A DNA stretch of 34,174 nucleotides from an uncultured Clostridia bacterium (GCA_904420525.1 CAJFVT010000017.1:1-34174); one strand, 5' to 3'; counted from the stretch's first letter, positions 1 through 9,111 are shown. Made by a program: numbers and translations. Notes: generated from the letters alone by a model not told the origin.

Positions 1-289
1 CCATTCCGCATTTATTCGACCTGCTGTCAAGGGTGACGGCTGTTTTATTTTGCGTTCTGTTTTTCATATCCTACTTTACACTACCGTCTGAGCTCCTTTT
101 ATATTTTAGGCCTATACTGTTATAGTGGGAAAATATCTTTATTCGTTGCATGGATTTAAAAATTTTTTCTATGGAAATTATATTGTGCAGGCAGGCTGAT
201 GTCAACACCGGGGCGCTTGGAATATATATGGAGCGAAAAAGCATAGGTGAACAGGAATGCAAAAAATAGATTATTTAGAAAAATAGATA
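1..289. other. Upstream region, no confident gene; possible 3' tail of a membrane protein gene
   Basis: Nearly 300 bases precede the first promoter. On the + strand the frame starting at base 3 is open from the window edge to a TAG at 123-125. It would encode 40 residues with a hydrophobic stretch (AVLFCVLFFISYF), so it could be the end of a membrane protein gene that starts outside the window. No start codon or homology can be judged from so little. The rest (126-289) is AT-rich, and I see no gene, clear terminator or RNA in it. A short minus-strand frame covering 71-262 has no ribosome binding site and no recognisable protein character. Confidence 0.25.
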
Positions 290-318
290 TTGCAATTTTA
301 CCAAACTTAAGTTATAAT
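290..318 (+). promoter_or_regulatory. Sigma-A promoter of the pyrH operon
   Basis: A TTGCAA -35 box (290-295) and a perfect TATAAT -10 box (313-318) are separated by 17 bp. Transcription would start near 325, about 38 nt before the pyrH ATG. No other good promoter is visible before 8397, so this one probably drives a transcript reaching through the isoprenoid and cell-envelope genes. Confidence 0.85.
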
Positions 319-362
319 ATTATTATATAGGCAAACGAATTCCATTGAGGAGGAAAAAGACA

Positions 363-1079
363 ATGAGAGCGAAGTATAAGCGCGTACTTTTAAAGGTCAG
401 CGGCGAGGCTCTTGCAGGGCCGCAGGGCTTCGGTATAGATGAGGATACCGTTGCGGAGATATCAAAGAACATCAAAAAGATAGTTGATATGGGTACTCAG
501 GTAGCGATAGTTGTCGGCGGCGGAAACATATGGCGCGGACGTTCGAGCGAGAATATGGACAGAACCCGCGCCGATCATATGGGGATGCTGGCAACGGCTA
601 TAAATTCCCTGGGCTTGTGCAGCGGACTGGAGGCACAGGGCGTGGAGACGCGTGTCCAGACGGCTATAGACATGCGCCAGATCGCGGAGCCGTATATAAG
701 GGGCAAGGCGGTCCGTCATATGGAAAAGGGAAGAGTCGTTATATTCGGCTGCGGAACAGGCAACCCGTTCATGTCGACCGACACGGCTGCGGCGCTGAGA
801 GCGGTCGAGATGGAGGTAGACGTTATACTCCTTGCAAAGAAGGTGGACGCGGTCTACGACAGCGATCCGAATATAAACCCGAACGCTAAGCGTTACACAA
901 ATCTTTCGTTCAGCGATATACTGTCAAAAAATCTCGGCGTTATGGATTCAACGGCCGCATCACTATGCCGTGACAATAATATGCCGATACTCGTGTTCGG
1001 ACTGAACGATCCGGAAAACATCGTGCGTGCCGTAAAGGGCGAAAAGATAGGCACACTCGTAAACATGGAAGGAAAATAA
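363..1079 (+). CDS. pyrH: UMP kinase
   Basis: UMP kinase phosphorylates UMP to UDP with ATP in the cytoplasm, feeding RNA, DNA and cell-envelope nucleotide sugars. The 238-residue product has the amino-acid-kinase fold signatures of bacterial PyrH: KVSGEAL near the N-terminus, [40 protein letters not shown] and a C-terminal GLNDPENI. The length is normal for the family. An in-frame TTG lies at 345, but it precedes the Shine-Dalgarno GAGGAGG (347-353). The ATG at 363 has ideal 9-nt spacing and is the real start. It is the first gene after the promoter at 290-318 and is followed 33 bp later by frr, the usual partner in Firmicutes. Confidence 0.97.
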   Translation: MRAKYKRVLLKVSGEALAGPQGFGIDEDTVAEISKNIKKIVDMGTQVAIVVGGGNIWRGRSSENMDRTRADHMGMLATAINSLGLCSGLEAQGVETRVQTAIDMRQIAEPYIRGKAVRHMEKGRVVIFGCGTGNPFMSTDTAAALRAVEMEVDVILLAKKVDAVYDSDPNINPNAKRYTNLSFSDILSKNLGVMDSTAASLCRDNNMPILVFGLNDPENIVRAVKGEKIGTLVNMEGK

Positions 1080-1112
1080 TAAAAGACATATAAATTAAAG
1101 GAGGAGCATATC

Positions 1113-1664
1113 ATGGGAAAATATCCTGAAGTAGAACAGAAAATGGAGAAGAGGATCAACGGGCTTATAAGCGAATTCAAAACGATCCGCGCAGGCCGCG
1201 CGAACGCGTCGGTCCTCGACAAGATAGCTATAGATTATTACGACACGATGACGCCGATCAATCAGGTGGGATCGATATCATCACCGGAGCCGCATCAGCT
1301 CGTTATCCAGCCATGGGACGTGTCTGTCCTCAGCAAGATAGAAAAGGCTATAAACAAGTCTGATCTGGGCATTTCGCCGCAAAATGACGGCAAGGTTATA
1401 CGCCTTAACTTCCCGCCGCTCACGGAGGAGAGAAGAAAGGAGCTTGTAAAGACTGTTAAGAAATATGCCGAGGAGGCAAAGGTGCAGATAAGGAACGCGC
1501 GCCGTGACGGTATCGATATGTACAAGAAGCAGAAGAAGAACGGCGAGATAACAGAGGACGATATGAAAAATATCGAAAAGGATATCCAGAATATGACGGA
1601 TAAGTATATCAAGGAGATCGACAGTATAACTGCCGATAAGGAAAAGGAAATAACGTCTATATAA
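1113..1664 (+). CDS. frr: Ribosome recycling factor
   Basis: RRF works with EF-G to split the post-termination ribosome complex so that subunits can be reused. The 183-residue length is close to the family norm of about 185. The sequence is collinear with RRF: an N-terminal helix followed by EFKTIRAGRANASVLD, the small beta domain (TMTPINQVGSIS), then the long charged C-terminal helices (PPLTEERRKELVKTVKK). AAAGGAGG lies just upstream of the ATG. Its stop codon lies inside the first of two stem-loops that separate it from uppS. Confidence 0.97.
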   Translation: MGKYPEVEQKMEKRINGLISEFKTIRAGRANASVLDKIAIDYYDTMTPINQVGSISSPEPHQLVIQPWDVSVLSKIEKAINKSDLGISPQNDGKVIRLNFPPLTEERRKELVKTVKKYAEEAKVQIRNARRDGIDMYKKQKKNGEITEDDMKNIEKDIQNMTDKYIKEIDSITADKEKEITSI

Positions 1665-1725
1665 CGCATACGCGCGTTATCAAGTGGAACAGTACCGTGC
1701 GGCTTGAGCCGTTCGGTGCTGTTCC
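1661..1725 (+). other. Tandem stem-loops between frr and uppS
   Basis: The first hairpin pairs ATAACGC (1661-1667) with GCGTTAT (1674-1680) and overlaps the frr stop codon. The second spans 1686-1725. Its outer arms GGAACAGTACCG and CGGTGCTGTTCC pair along 12 positions with one G-U/A-C-type irregularity, and an inner CGGC/GCCG pair extends it. Only TGCGTTT follows, so this is at best a weak terminator. It more likely modulates readthrough or stabilises the upstream RNA, since uppS has no visible promoter of its own. Confidence 0.5.
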
Positions 1726-1764
1726 TGCGTTTAAAAAAGGAATCGCCGGAAGGGATTTGGGAGT

Positions 1765-2514
1765 ATGCTTTTTGAAGCTTTTAAAAAGAAAAAAAAGGAT
1801 CATGAGATAGACCTCAGCAATCTGCCAAGACATATAGGCGTCATAATGGACGGAAACGGCAGATGGGCGAAAAAGAGAGGGCTGCCGCGCAGCGCAGGCC
1901 ATAAGGCCGGAGCGGAAAGCCTTAAAAAGATAGTTACCGAGGCCAATGAGCTGGGAGTTGAATATATAACGGTATACGCGTTTTCGACAGAGAACTGGAA
2001 AAGACCGCAGGCAGAGGTAGATTATCTTATGGATCTGCTCATGGACTATCTGATAAACGCGGAAAAAACTCTCGCGGGAGAAAATGTGCGTATCCGCGCC
2101 ATAGGCTCAAGAGCTGAGCTTTCGGAGGAGATGCGCAGGCAGATAAAGAAGACAGAGGAGCTCACAAAGGACCGTTCGGGTATAGTTATGAATATTGCAC
2201 TCAATTACGGCGGGCGCGAGGAGCTTGTGCATGCCGCGCGCGTCATAGGAGCGGCGGTGAAGAACGGCGGGCTCGAGCCGGAGTCCATAACGGAGGAGGA
2301 TATCGAAAAGAGTCTTTATACCGCGGGACAGCCGGATGTGGATCTTTTGATCCGAACGAGCGGCGAGCAGAGGCTGTCGAACTTTATGCTCTGGCAGGTG
2401 AGCTATGCTGAAATGGTATTTGTAAATAAGCTTTGGCCTGATTTCAAGCCGAAGGATCTTATAGAGTGTATAAAAATATTCCAGGGCCGCGGCAGGCGGT
2501 TCGGCGGTATATGA
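1765..2514 (+). CDS. uppS: Isoprenyl (undecaprenyl) diphosphate synthase
   Basis: This cis-prenyltransferase extends farnesyl-PP with isopentenyl-PP to give the C55 lipid carrier for peptidoglycan and other envelope polymers. The 249-residue product carries the hallmark HIGVIMDGNGRWA (catalytic Asp29), YAFSTENWKRP, and the C-terminal RTSGEQRLSNFMLWQ block that binds diphosphate. A lysine-rich N-terminus is encoded over a run of eight A's (1789-1796). GGAAGGGA (1748-1755) serves as the ribosome binding site. The stop codon overlaps an ATG of the cdsA frame (ATGA at 2511-2514), pointing to translational coupling. Its substrate comes from the MEP pathway, two of whose enzymes (dxr, ispG) lie downstream in the same unit. 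Confidence 0.96.
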   Translation: MLFEAFKKKKKDHEIDLSNLPRHIGVIMDGNGRWAKKRGLPRSAGHKAGAESLKKIVTEANELGVEYITVYAFSTENWKRPQAEVDYLMDLLMDYLINAEKTLAGENVRIRAIGSRAELSEEMRRQIKKTEELTKDRSGIVMNIALNYGGREELVHAARVIGAAVKNGGLEPESITEEDIEKSLYTAGQPDVDLLIRTSGEQRLSNFMLWQVSYAEMVFVNKLWPDFKPKDLIECIKIFQGRGRRFGGI

Positions 2515-2531
2515 GAGGGGCGGTGAAAAAT

Positions 2532-3338
2532 ATGCTGACTCGTATAATCACTTCAGTTGTCGCGCTGGCGGTATTCTTTGCGGTCATATTCGCGGGCGAG
2601 CTGCCGCTCGTTATCGCGGTGCTCATAGTAACGGCAGCCATGCTGTTCGAGACCTACAGCGCGGTAACGGGATCGGCTGCGGTAAAGGTATCGGGGTATA
2701 TCACCGCGGCGATCGTAACAGCAGGAGTGTATGCGGATATGACAGGGGCAGCGCTTTCGGCCGCGATACTCATAATACTGGTCTTTCTCGTATTTCTTCA
2801 TGGGAAGGTACGGTACCGCGAGCTGCTGTCGGTGTCGTTCATGTCGGTATATATAGCGCTGTTTATGAGCTATATACCGCTGCTGCGGATAAACATGGGG
2901 CTTGCGTATATGGCGTTCGTGTTTATAATAGCGTGGGGAAGCGACACCTGCGCCTATTTCTGCGGCACATTCTTCGGGAAGCACAAGCTGATACCGAAGG
3001 TAAGTCCGAAAAAGACGGTCGAAGGCTCGGTGGGAGCGATAATATCGGTAATGCTTTTATGTATGCTGTATGCGCTCATCCTTGATAAAAGCGGTCATCC
3101 GCTCGGCGGTGTATCGCCGGAGGCGGCGGACTATATAAAGATAGGCCTGCTCGGCGCGGTGACTGCGGCAGTTTCGCAGCTGGGCGATCTTGCAGCGTCG
3201 GCGATAAAAAGGGATACCGGGATAAAGGATTACGGAAAAATATTTCCCGGTCACGGCGGATTTATGGACAGATTCGACAGTGTTATATTTATCGCGCCTG
3301 TAGTATACTATTATTGTGTGTATATCATTATCATATAA
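2532..3338 (+). CDS. cdsA: Phosphatidate cytidylyltransferase (CDP-diglyceride synthase)
   Basis: CdsA makes CDP-diacylglycerol from CTP and phosphatidate in the cytoplasmic membrane, the branch point for phospholipids. The protein is almost entirely hydrophobic, with about seven or eight membrane segments. It ends with the family signature SAIKRDTGIKDYGKIFPGHGG followed by FMDRFDS. Start choice is uncertain. ATG 2511 overlaps the uppS stop, GTG 2523 would begin MKNMLTRIIT, and ATG 2532 is best spaced from GAGAGGGG (2513-2520), so I use it (268 residues). All three give family-like lengths. dxr follows after 14 bp. Confidence 0.93.
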   Translation: MLTRIITSVVALAVFFAVIFAGELPLVIAVLIVTAAMLFETYSAVTGSAAVKVSGYITAAIVTAGVYADMTGAALSAAILIILVFLVFLHGKVRYRELLSVSFMSVYIALFMSYIPLLRINMGLAYMAFVFIIAWGSDTCAYFCGTFFGKHKLIPKVSPKKTVEGSVGAIISVMLLCMLYALILDKSGHPLGGVSPEAADYIKIGLLGAVTAAVSQLGDLAASAIKRDTGIKDYGKIFPGHGGFMDRFDSVIFIAPVVYYYCVYIIII

Positions 3339-3352
3339 ACAGAGGTAGAAGA

Positions 3353-4507
3353 ATGAAACTGACAATACTAGGCTCCACCGGCTCGATCGGCACCCAGACG
3401 CTCAGCATCGTCCGCGATAATCCGGAAAGGTTCTCGGTCACGGCGATCACCGGGAACAGGAATACCGCGCTGCTTGAGGAGCAGGCGCGCGAGTTCAGAC
3501 CGGAGCTGGTATGCGCGGCCGATGAGCAGAGCGCGGCGGAGCTGCGCGTTAGGCTCGCGGATACGGGCATAAGGGTGCTTGGCGGAGCGGAGAGCATAAA
3601 GGAGGCGGCAGCGCTCCCGGCGGCTGACGCGGCCGTGGTATCGGTCGTTGGCATGGCCGGCATAGAGCCGACAATAGAGGCGCTCAGGACAAGAAAAAGG
3701 GTCGCGCTCGCGAACAAGGAAACGCTTGTCGCGGCCGGAAATATAATAAAAAGATACGAGAGGGAATACTCAAACAGGATAATACCCGTTGACAGCGAGC
3801 ATTCCGCTATATTCCAGTCTATGCTTGGCATGAACGGCAAACGTGAGATAAAGCGGATAATACTTACCGCTTCGGGCGGCAGCTTTTACGGGAAAAAGCT
3901 TGATGAGCTGAGGGATGTTACTCCGGAGCAGGCGCTGCATAACCCGAACTGGGATATGGGCGCAAAGGTGACTATAGATTCCTCAACGCTCGTAAACAAG
4001 GGGCTTGAGATGATAGAGGCAAAATGGCTGTTTGACATAGACATAGACAGGATAAAGGTCGTGATACACCGCCAGAGCATACTTCATTCGGCGGTGGAGT
4101 TTGTTGACAATGCGGTGATAGCGCAGCTCGGCGCGCCGGATATGCGTCTGCCTATCCAGTTCGCGCTTACGTATCCGGAGCGTGTACCGATAAGGGATAA
4201 CGAGCTGGATCTGTGCGGATGTGCGGATCTCACGTTTGAGGAGCCTGATACCGAAACATTTTACGCGCTGGAGCTTGCGAAGCGCGCAGGCCGCGAGGGC
4301 GGCACTCTCGCAGCGGTGTTCAACGGCGCGGACGAGGCGGCGGTCGGACTGTTTATGGAGGGAAAGCTTTCATACACCGGTATAACCGAGGCGGTCGCTT
4401 ATGCGATGGATAGGCACAAAAACATACAGGATCCCACTCTGGAGGAGATCTATGCGGCGGATAAAGAGGCGAGAGCGGCCGTAACGGCCGGTTTTGCCGG
4501 AAGATGA
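3353..4507 (+). CDS. dxr: 1-deoxy-D-xylulose 5-phosphate reductoisomerase
   Basis: DXR converts DXP to 2-C-methyl-D-erythritol 4-phosphate with NADPH, the first committed step of the MEP isoprenoid pathway. The 384-residue product has the NADPH-binding GSTGSIGTQTL at residues 7-17, ANKETLV, the metal and substrate block PVDSEHSAIFQ, ILTASGGSF, NPNWDMGAKVTIDSSTLVNK and EMIEAKWLF. All catalytic motifs are intact. The frame extends 13 codons upstream into cdsA, but AGAGGTAG (3341-3348) sets the ATG at 3353. Confidence 0.97.
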   Translation: MKLTILGSTGSIGTQTLSIVRDNPERFSVTAITGNRNTALLEEQAREFRPELVCAADEQSAAELRVRLADTGIRVLGGAESIKEAAALPAADAAVVSVVGMAGIEPTIEALRTRKRVALANKETLVAAGNIIKRYEREYSNRIIPVDSEHSAIFQSMLGMNGKREIKRIILTASGGSFYGKKLDELRDVTPEQALHNPNWDMGAKVTIDSSTLVNKGLEMIEAKWLFDIDIDRIKVVIHRQSILHSAVEFVDNAVIAQLGAPDMRLPIQFALTYPERVPIRDNELDLCGCADLTFEEPDTETFYALELAKRAGREGGTLAAVFNGADEAAVGLFMEGKLSYTGITEAVAYAMDRHKNIQDPTLEEIYAADKEARAAVTAGFAGR

Positions 4508-4564
4508 TAAAGAATTTATGTAAACTGTTCAGCCCTGTGCGGACTGCAAGGAGGTATATAAGTA

Positions 4565-5716
4565 TTGGTAACGGCAATCGTAACGATAATCATGTTTCTC
4601 GTGATGGTATCGCTTCACGAGTTCGGTCATTTCATAACCGCTAAGATAATGGATTTCAAGATCCTTGAATACTCGATCGGCTTCGGTCCGGCTGTCTGGC
4701 ACAGCAAAAAAAGCGAGATACAGTATTCCATAAGGGCGATACCGTTCGGCGGCTACTGTAAATTCGAGGGCGAGGACGAAGCGTCCGAGGATAAGCGGGC
4801 ATTTTCAAACCAGCCGGTATGGAAGCGTATAATCGTGGTAGCGGCGGGAGGCATCTTTAATATCATACTTGGCTTTGTGCTGTTTCTGTTTATCGTTCCG
4901 GCTGGCTCGCCTGTGAGCACTAATGTGATAGACGAGGTCGTGGAGAACAGCTATATCGAGGAGCAGGGCATAATGCCGGGAGATGAGGTCGTTGAGATAA
5001 ACGGCAAGCATGTCAGCTTTTATAATGATATATCCCTGTACACACAGGATTTCACCGCCGGTGAGGAGTGTGAGCTGGTGGTCAAACGCGACGGAGAAAA
5101 GCTTAGATTCACCTTCCGTCCGTCCGAGAGCGTAACGAGCTACACGTATACCGAGGAAGGCATCGAGGTCACAAGCTCAGTGAACGGCGTAAGCGAGGAT
5201 ACTGTATTTTACAAATACGGCGAGGGCGCTCAGCGCGACGATTCAAGGATAGGGACTACCGAGACTGTAACGAGGCTGATAATCGGCTTCAGACCTCAGC
5301 AGGAGGATATAAACGCGCTGAACGTCTGGGGCGAGGCATGGAATCAGACGAAATTTGTCGTAAAGCTTGTATATAATTCATTATGGCAGCTGGTCACAGG
5401 CAGGGCAGGCATGGATCAGATGGGTGGGCCTGTAGCGATAGTTTCTGAGGTCAACAACGCCGTGAATTCCGGCAGCCAGAGCTGGCTGTATGTGCTGAAT
5501 CTTACGGCGCTTTTGACGATAAATCTGGGTGTGTTCAACCTTCTGCCGATCCCGGCGCTTGACGGAGGAAGGCTGCTTTTCATGTTGATCGAGCTGATCC
5601 GAAGAAAGCCGATCCCGCCGGAAAAGGAGGGACTCGTTCACGCGGTAGGCTTCCTGCTGCTGATAGCGCTGATAATATTTGTGTCGTTCAATGATATAAT
5701 GCGGCTGATAAGGTAA
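4565..5716 (+). CDS. rseP: Site-2 zinc metalloprotease, RseP/RasP family
   Basis: This intramembrane protease family cleaves membrane-anchored anti-sigma factors and leftover signal peptides. The 383-residue product has HEFGH (residues 18-22) in its first membrane helix. A PDZ domain follows at about 115-190 (PGDEVVEINGK), and the second catalytic motif NLLPIPALDGGR has its zinc-ligand Asp at about 333. Three to four membrane segments are visible. Translation appears to begin at TTG 4565, 10 nt after AAGGAGG (4548-4554); no ATG or GTG fits better. It lies between dxr and ispG, the standard Firmicute arrangement. Confidence 0.95.
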   Translation: MVTAIVTIIMFLVMVSLHEFGHFITAKIMDFKILEYSIGFGPAVWHSKKSEIQYSIRAIPFGGYCKFEGEDEASEDKRAFSNQPVWKRIIVVAAGGIFNIILGFVLFLFIVPAGSPVSTNVIDEVVENSYIEEQGIMPGDEVVEINGKHVSFYNDISLYTQDFTAGEECELVVKRDGEKLRFTFRPSESVTSYTYTEEGIEVTSSVNGVSEDTVFYKYGEGAQRDDSRIGTTETVTRLIIGFRPQQEDINALNVWGEAWNQTKFVVKLVYNSLWQLVTGRAGMDQMGGPVAIVSEVNNAVNSGSQSWLYVLNLTALLTINLGVFNLLPIPALDGGRLLFMLIELIRRKPIPPEKEGLVHAVGFLLLIALIIFVSFNDIMRLIR

Positions 5717-5746
5717 TGTTGTTTCACTGCGGAAAGGAGCGATATT

Positions 5747-6796
5747 TTGAACAGAAGGATAACGAGGACCGTCAATGTCGGCGGCGTTAGGATAGGCGGC
5801 GGCAGTCCTGTCTCGATACAGTCAATGTGCAACACGGACACGCGCGATGTGTCGGCCACGGTAAGGCAGATACTGGAGCTGGAGGCAGCGGGCTGTGAGC
5901 TGATCCGCGTTGCGGTGCCGGATATGGAGGCGGCCGAGGCGGTAAAGCGGATAAAGGAGCGGATCCATATCCCGCTTATCGCGGATATACACTTTGACTA
6001 TAGGCTCGCCCTCAAATGTATAGAGAACGGTATCGACAAGGTGCGCATAAATCCCGGAAATATCGGCAGCCGTGACCGTGTAAAGCTGGTCGCGGACGCC
6101 GCAAAGGCAAAGGGCATCCCGATCCGGATCGGAGTAAACGGCGGCTCGCTCGAAAAACGGCTGATCGAAAAATACGGCGGTCCTACGGCGGAGGCGCTCG
6201 TTGAGAGCGCGCTGGGGCATGTGGAGATACTCGAAGACGTTGATTTCAGCGATATAGTTGTGTCGATAAAGGTATCAAGCGTGCCGGTCATGCTGGAGGC
6301 TTACCGGATGTTTTCGGAAAAGACTGATATACCGCTGCATGTCGGCGTTACAGAGTCGGGAACGGAGCGGCTGGGGACTATCAAGTCGAGCATCGGTATC
6401 GGAACGCTGCTCTCGGAGGGAATAGGCGATACCGTGCGCGTTTCGCTCACGGCCGATCCGGTGCGCGAGGTATACGCGGCAAAGGATATCCTGCGCATTC
6501 TGGGACTGAGGAAGAACGGTATAGAGTTCGTTTCATGCCCGACCTGCGGCAGGACACAGATAGATCTTATCGGTATAGCGTCCGAGGTAGAGCGGAGGCT
6601 TGCCGGCGTTGACAAGAATATCAAGGTCGCTGTGATGGGCTGCGTCGTTAACGGACCGGGCGAGGCGAGAGATGCCGATATAGGAATCGCCGGCGGCAGG
6701 GGCGAGGGGATAATCTTCCGCAAGGGCGAGATACTCAGGAAGGTACCCGAAAATATGATCGTAGAAGAACTGTTGAAGGAAGTAGATAAGCTATGA
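5747..6796 (+). CDS. ispG: 4-hydroxy-3-methylbut-2-en-1-yl diphosphate synthase (GcpE)
   Basis: IspG performs the reductive ring opening of MEcPP to HMBPP in the MEP pathway using a 4Fe-4S cluster. The 349-residue bacterial form has an N-terminal TIM barrel ([30 protein letters not shown]) and a C-terminal cluster domain. The three cluster ligands are present: C264 and C267 in SCPTCGRTQ, and C299 in [10 protein letters not shown], with the conserved Glu306 nearby. The likely start is TTG 5747, 7 nt after AAAGGAG (5733-5739). The stop overlaps the aroQ start (ATGA, 6793-6796). Confidence 0.97.
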   Translation: MNRRITRTVNVGGVRIGGGSPVSIQSMCNTDTRDVSATVRQILELEAAGCELIRVAVPDMEAAEAVKRIKERIHIPLIADIHFDYRLALKCIENGIDKVRINPGNIGSRDRVKLVADAAKAKGIPIRIGVNGGSLEKRLIEKYGGPTAEALVESALGHVEILEDVDFSDIVVSIKVSSVPVMLEAYRMFSEKTDIPLHVGVTESGTERLGTIKSSIGIGTLLSEGIGDTVRVSLTADPVREVYAAKDILRILGLRKNGIEFVSCPTCGRTQIDLIGIASEVERRLAGVDKNIKVAVMGCVVNGPGEARDADIGIAGGRGEGIIFRKGEILRKVPENMIVEELLKEVDKL

Positions 6797-7233
6797 AAAA
6801 GTTTCTCGTGATAAACGGAGTAAATCTGAATATGCTTGGCATACGCGAGCCGGGGATATATGGAAGCGACTCGCTTGCGAGTCTTGAGGAACGTGTGAGA
6901 AGAAGAGCAGAGCAGCTTGGTGTGCAGGTCGATTTTTTCCAGAGCAACTATGAGGGCGCCGTGTGCGAGGCGATACAGAACGCGCTAGGCGTGTACGATG
7001 GGCTGATCATGAATCCCGGCGCGTTCACGCACTATTCGTACGCGATCCGCGACGCGCTGGGTTCCGTTAAGCTCCCGGCGGTCGAGGTGCATATATCAAA
7101 CATACATAAACGGGAGGAGTTCAGGCATACGTCTGTTACAGTGCCGGAGTGCGTCGGACAGATATGCGGTCTTGGACTTTTGGGCTATGAGCTGGCATTG
7201 GAGGCGCTTTGTGATGCAGTCAAGGATCGATAG
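6793..7233 (+). CDS. aroQ: Type II 3-dehydroquinate dehydratase
   Basis: This enzyme dehydrates 3-dehydroquinate to 3-dehydroshikimate in the shikimate pathway. The 146-residue length is typical of the dodecameric type II enzyme. Motifs run in order: [18 protein letters not shown] with the catalytic Arg18 and Tyr23, [26 protein letters not shown], and [18 protein letters not shown] with the catalytic His. Its ATG overlaps the ispG stop by 4 nt, and its 3' end overlaps the next gene by 20 nt, so all three are probably translated as a coupled set. Confidence 0.96.
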   Translation: MKKFLVINGVNLNMLGIREPGIYGSDSLASLEERVRRRAEQLGVQVDFFQSNYEGAVCEAIQNALGVYDGLIMNPGAFTHYSYAIRDALGSVKLPAVEVHISNIHKREEFRHTSVTVPECVGQICGLGLLGYELALEALCDAVKDR

Positions 7234-8263
7234 GCTTCTTAATAACATTGACGAGGGCAGTGCGGTCCTTATATCGGGATATCCTAATATATTCTATTAC
7301 AGCGGCTTTACCTCGGAGGACGCCTGGCTCATAATATCGAAAAACACAAGGCTGCTCATAACCGACTCCAGATATACGATACAGGCGCGCTCTCAGGCTG
7401 AGGGATTTGATATCGCGGACATCAAGGAGGGCTGGGAAAAGCTCTTGAAGAATATAAGCGAGGAGCAGCTCGTGTTTGAGGAGGACAAGATGAATGTCGG
7501 CGAGTATAAGCGGCTAAAGGCCGCGGCGCCGGGGAAGATATTTGTTCAGGGACAGGAGCTTATAGACAGGCCGCGCCGTGTAAAGGACGCGGCGGAGCTT
7601 GAGCTTATCGCCGCGGCGGAGAAAATAGGGGATGACGCGTTCTCGCATATGCTCCGATATATACGCGAAGGCATGACGGAGCGTGAGATAGCTCTGGAGC
7701 TTGAAACGCATATGAAGAAGAACGGCGCGGAGGGACTGTCGTTTGCGACGATCGCCGCGTCCGGTGAACGCTCGGCTATGCCTCATGGGACCGCAAGCGG
7801 TAAGAGGATCGAAAAGGGCGACTTCCTGACTCTCGATTTCGGCTGTGTGTACAAGGGCTACTGCTCGGATATGACCAGAACTGTGGTGATAGGCCGCGCG
7901 GATGAGCGGCAGCGTGAGATATACTCGGTGGTGCTCAGGGCTCAGGAAAAGGCGCTGGAAGGCATATATGAGGGGATCGGCTGCGCCGAGGCGGACGCTC
8001 TCGCAAGAAGGGTCATAGAGGACGCGGGCTACGGCGGCAATTTCGGACACGCACTCGGACACAGCGTGGGTATAGAGATACATGAGCGCCCTAATTTTTC
8101 GCCGAGAAGCAAGGATAAGCTTGAGAACGGCAACGTTATGAGCGTGGAGCCGGGGATATATATAGACGGCTTCGGCGGGGTAAGAATAGAGGATCTTATA
8201 GCCGTCCGTGACGGCGAGATCATCAATTTTTCGCACTCTCCCAAGCAGCTAATAGAGCTTTGA
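7214..8263 (+). CDS. M24-family Xaa-Pro aminopeptidase
   Basis: Cytoplasmic metallopeptidases of this family release an N-terminal residue preceding proline. The 349-residue product has an N-terminal creatinase-like domain (about 1-120, with YPNIFYYSGFTSEDAWL) and a C-terminal pita-bread domain. The five dinuclear metal ligands are visible: D208 and D219 (LDFGCVYKGYCSD), H283 (GHALGHS), E312 (SVEPGIY) and E326 (RIED). TTGGAGG (7198-7204), located inside aroQ, places the start at ATG 7214. In Firmicutes this gene often precedes efp, as it does here. Confidence 0.93.
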   Translation: MQSRIDRLLNNIDEGSAVLISGYPNIFYYSGFTSEDAWLIISKNTRLLITDSRYTIQARSQAEGFDIADIKEGWEKLLKNISEEQLVFEEDKMNVGEYKRLKAAAPGKIFVQGQELIDRPRRVKDAAELELIAAAEKIGDDAFSHMLRYIREGMTEREIALELETHMKKNGAEGLSFATIAASGERSAMPHGTASGKRIEKGDFLTLDFGCVYKGYCSDMTRTVVIGRADERQREIYSVVLRAQEKALEGIYEGIGCAEADALARRVIEDAGYGGNFGHALGHSVGIEIHERPNFSPRSKDKLENGNVMSVEPGIYIDGFGGVRIEDLIAVRDGEIINFSHSPKQLIEL

Positions 8264-8396
8264 GTCCTAATATGCCCTCATTTTATCTGTATACGCAATG
8301 CGGATCCGGAAGTGGGTCGAGACCGTGCAGACGCTCATGATCGACCGTGAATAGTAACAAATTTAAACGTATATGCTCTATTATTGAAAAAAGGTA

Positions 8397-8425
8397 TTGC
8401 AATTTATGAGTTTTTTTGATAGAAT
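8397..8425 (+). promoter_or_regulatory. Sigma-A promoter of efp
   Basis: TTGCAA (8397-8402) and TAGAAT (8420-8425) are separated by 17 bp. A perfect TATAAT overlaps downstream at 8425-8430, but its spacing to TTGCAA would be 22 bp. Transcription would begin near 8432, giving a leader of about 116 nt before efp. Confidence 0.7.
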
Positions 8426-8465
8426 ATAATATGGATATTATGGTCATGTCTGTATAAGCGCACAG

Positions 8466-8528
8466 TTCGGGCGAATAATATGGGCGATGTACCGAAAGAA
8501 TAGAATAAAAAGCCCCGGTACAGCCGGG
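8466..8528 (+). promoter_or_regulatory. Structured efp 5' leader with three overlapping stems
   Basis: Three short pairings share strands. TTCGG (8466-8470) pairs with CCGAA (8492-8496). TGTACCG (8488-8494) pairs with CGGTACA (8516-8522). CCCGG (8514-8518) pairs with CCGGG (8524-8528). Neighbouring stems in this chain are mutually exclusive. The last hairpin ends two bases before the efp ribosome binding site. There is no U-run, so any control would act on translation initiation rather than termination. No known riboswitch class is recognised. Confidence 0.35.
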
Positions 8529-8547
8529 TGGAAAGGAATGGGACAAG

Positions 8548-9111
8548 ATGGTAACCGCAGGTGATTTTAGAAACGGAGTAACATTTGAGATGGACGGCGG
8601 CGTTTGGCAGGTCGTTGAGTTTCAGCATGTAAAGCCGGGAAAGGGTGCCGCATTTGTGAGAACAAAGATGAAGAATGTTATCACTGGCAGCGTGGTGGAA
8701 AAGTCGTTCAGACCTACAGAGAAGTTTGAGAACGCGTTCGTTGAAAGAAAGGACATGCAGTATTCCTACAATGACGGAGATCTTTACTACTTCATGGATC
8801 AGGAGACATTCGATATGCTTCCGATCGCCATGAACGATATAAAGGACAAGATGAAGTTTGTTAAGGAAAACGATGTGTGCAAGATCCTTTCATACAAGGG
8901 CAAGGTGTTCGATATAGAGCCGCCGACATTCGTTGAGCTGGCTATAACGGAAACAGAGCCGGGCTTTGCCGGAAACACAGCCACAGGCGCTACAAAGCCT
9001 GCTACTCTTGAAACAGGTGCAGTTATCCAGGTGCCGCTGTTCGTTGACGGCTCGGATATAATCCGCGTTGACACGAGAACAGGTGAATACATGGAGCGTG
9101 TAAGCAAATAA
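8548..9111 (+). CDS. efp: Translation elongation factor P
   Basis: EF-P enters the ribosomal E site and relieves stalling at consecutive prolines. The 187-residue product shows the three beta-barrel domains of the family. The domain I loop [14 protein letters not shown] carries Lys32 at the tip, the position that is modified or active in other bacteria. Domain III ends with [24 protein letters not shown]. Both ends are intact. The ribosome binding site AAGGA (8533-8537) fits the ATG at 8548. No EF-P modification enzyme is adjacent. Confidence 0.97.
   Translation: MVTAGDFRNGVTFEMDGGVWQVVEFQHVKPGKGAAFVRTKMKNVITGSVVEKSFRPTEKFENAFVERKDMQYSYNDGDLYYFMDQETFDMLPIAMNDIKDKMKFVKENDVCKILSYKGKVFDIEPPTFVELAITETEPGFAGNTATGATKPATLETGAVIQVPLFVDGSDIIRVDTRTGEYMERVSK

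Noticed and set aside
71-262. 63-codon minus-strand frame before pyrH
   Set aside because: No ribosome binding site, no recognisable protein features, and opposite to every other gene.
8397-8430. TTGCAA with TATAAT as the efp promoter
   Set aside because: The spacer would be 22 bp; TAGAAT five bases earlier gives a proper 17-bp spacer.
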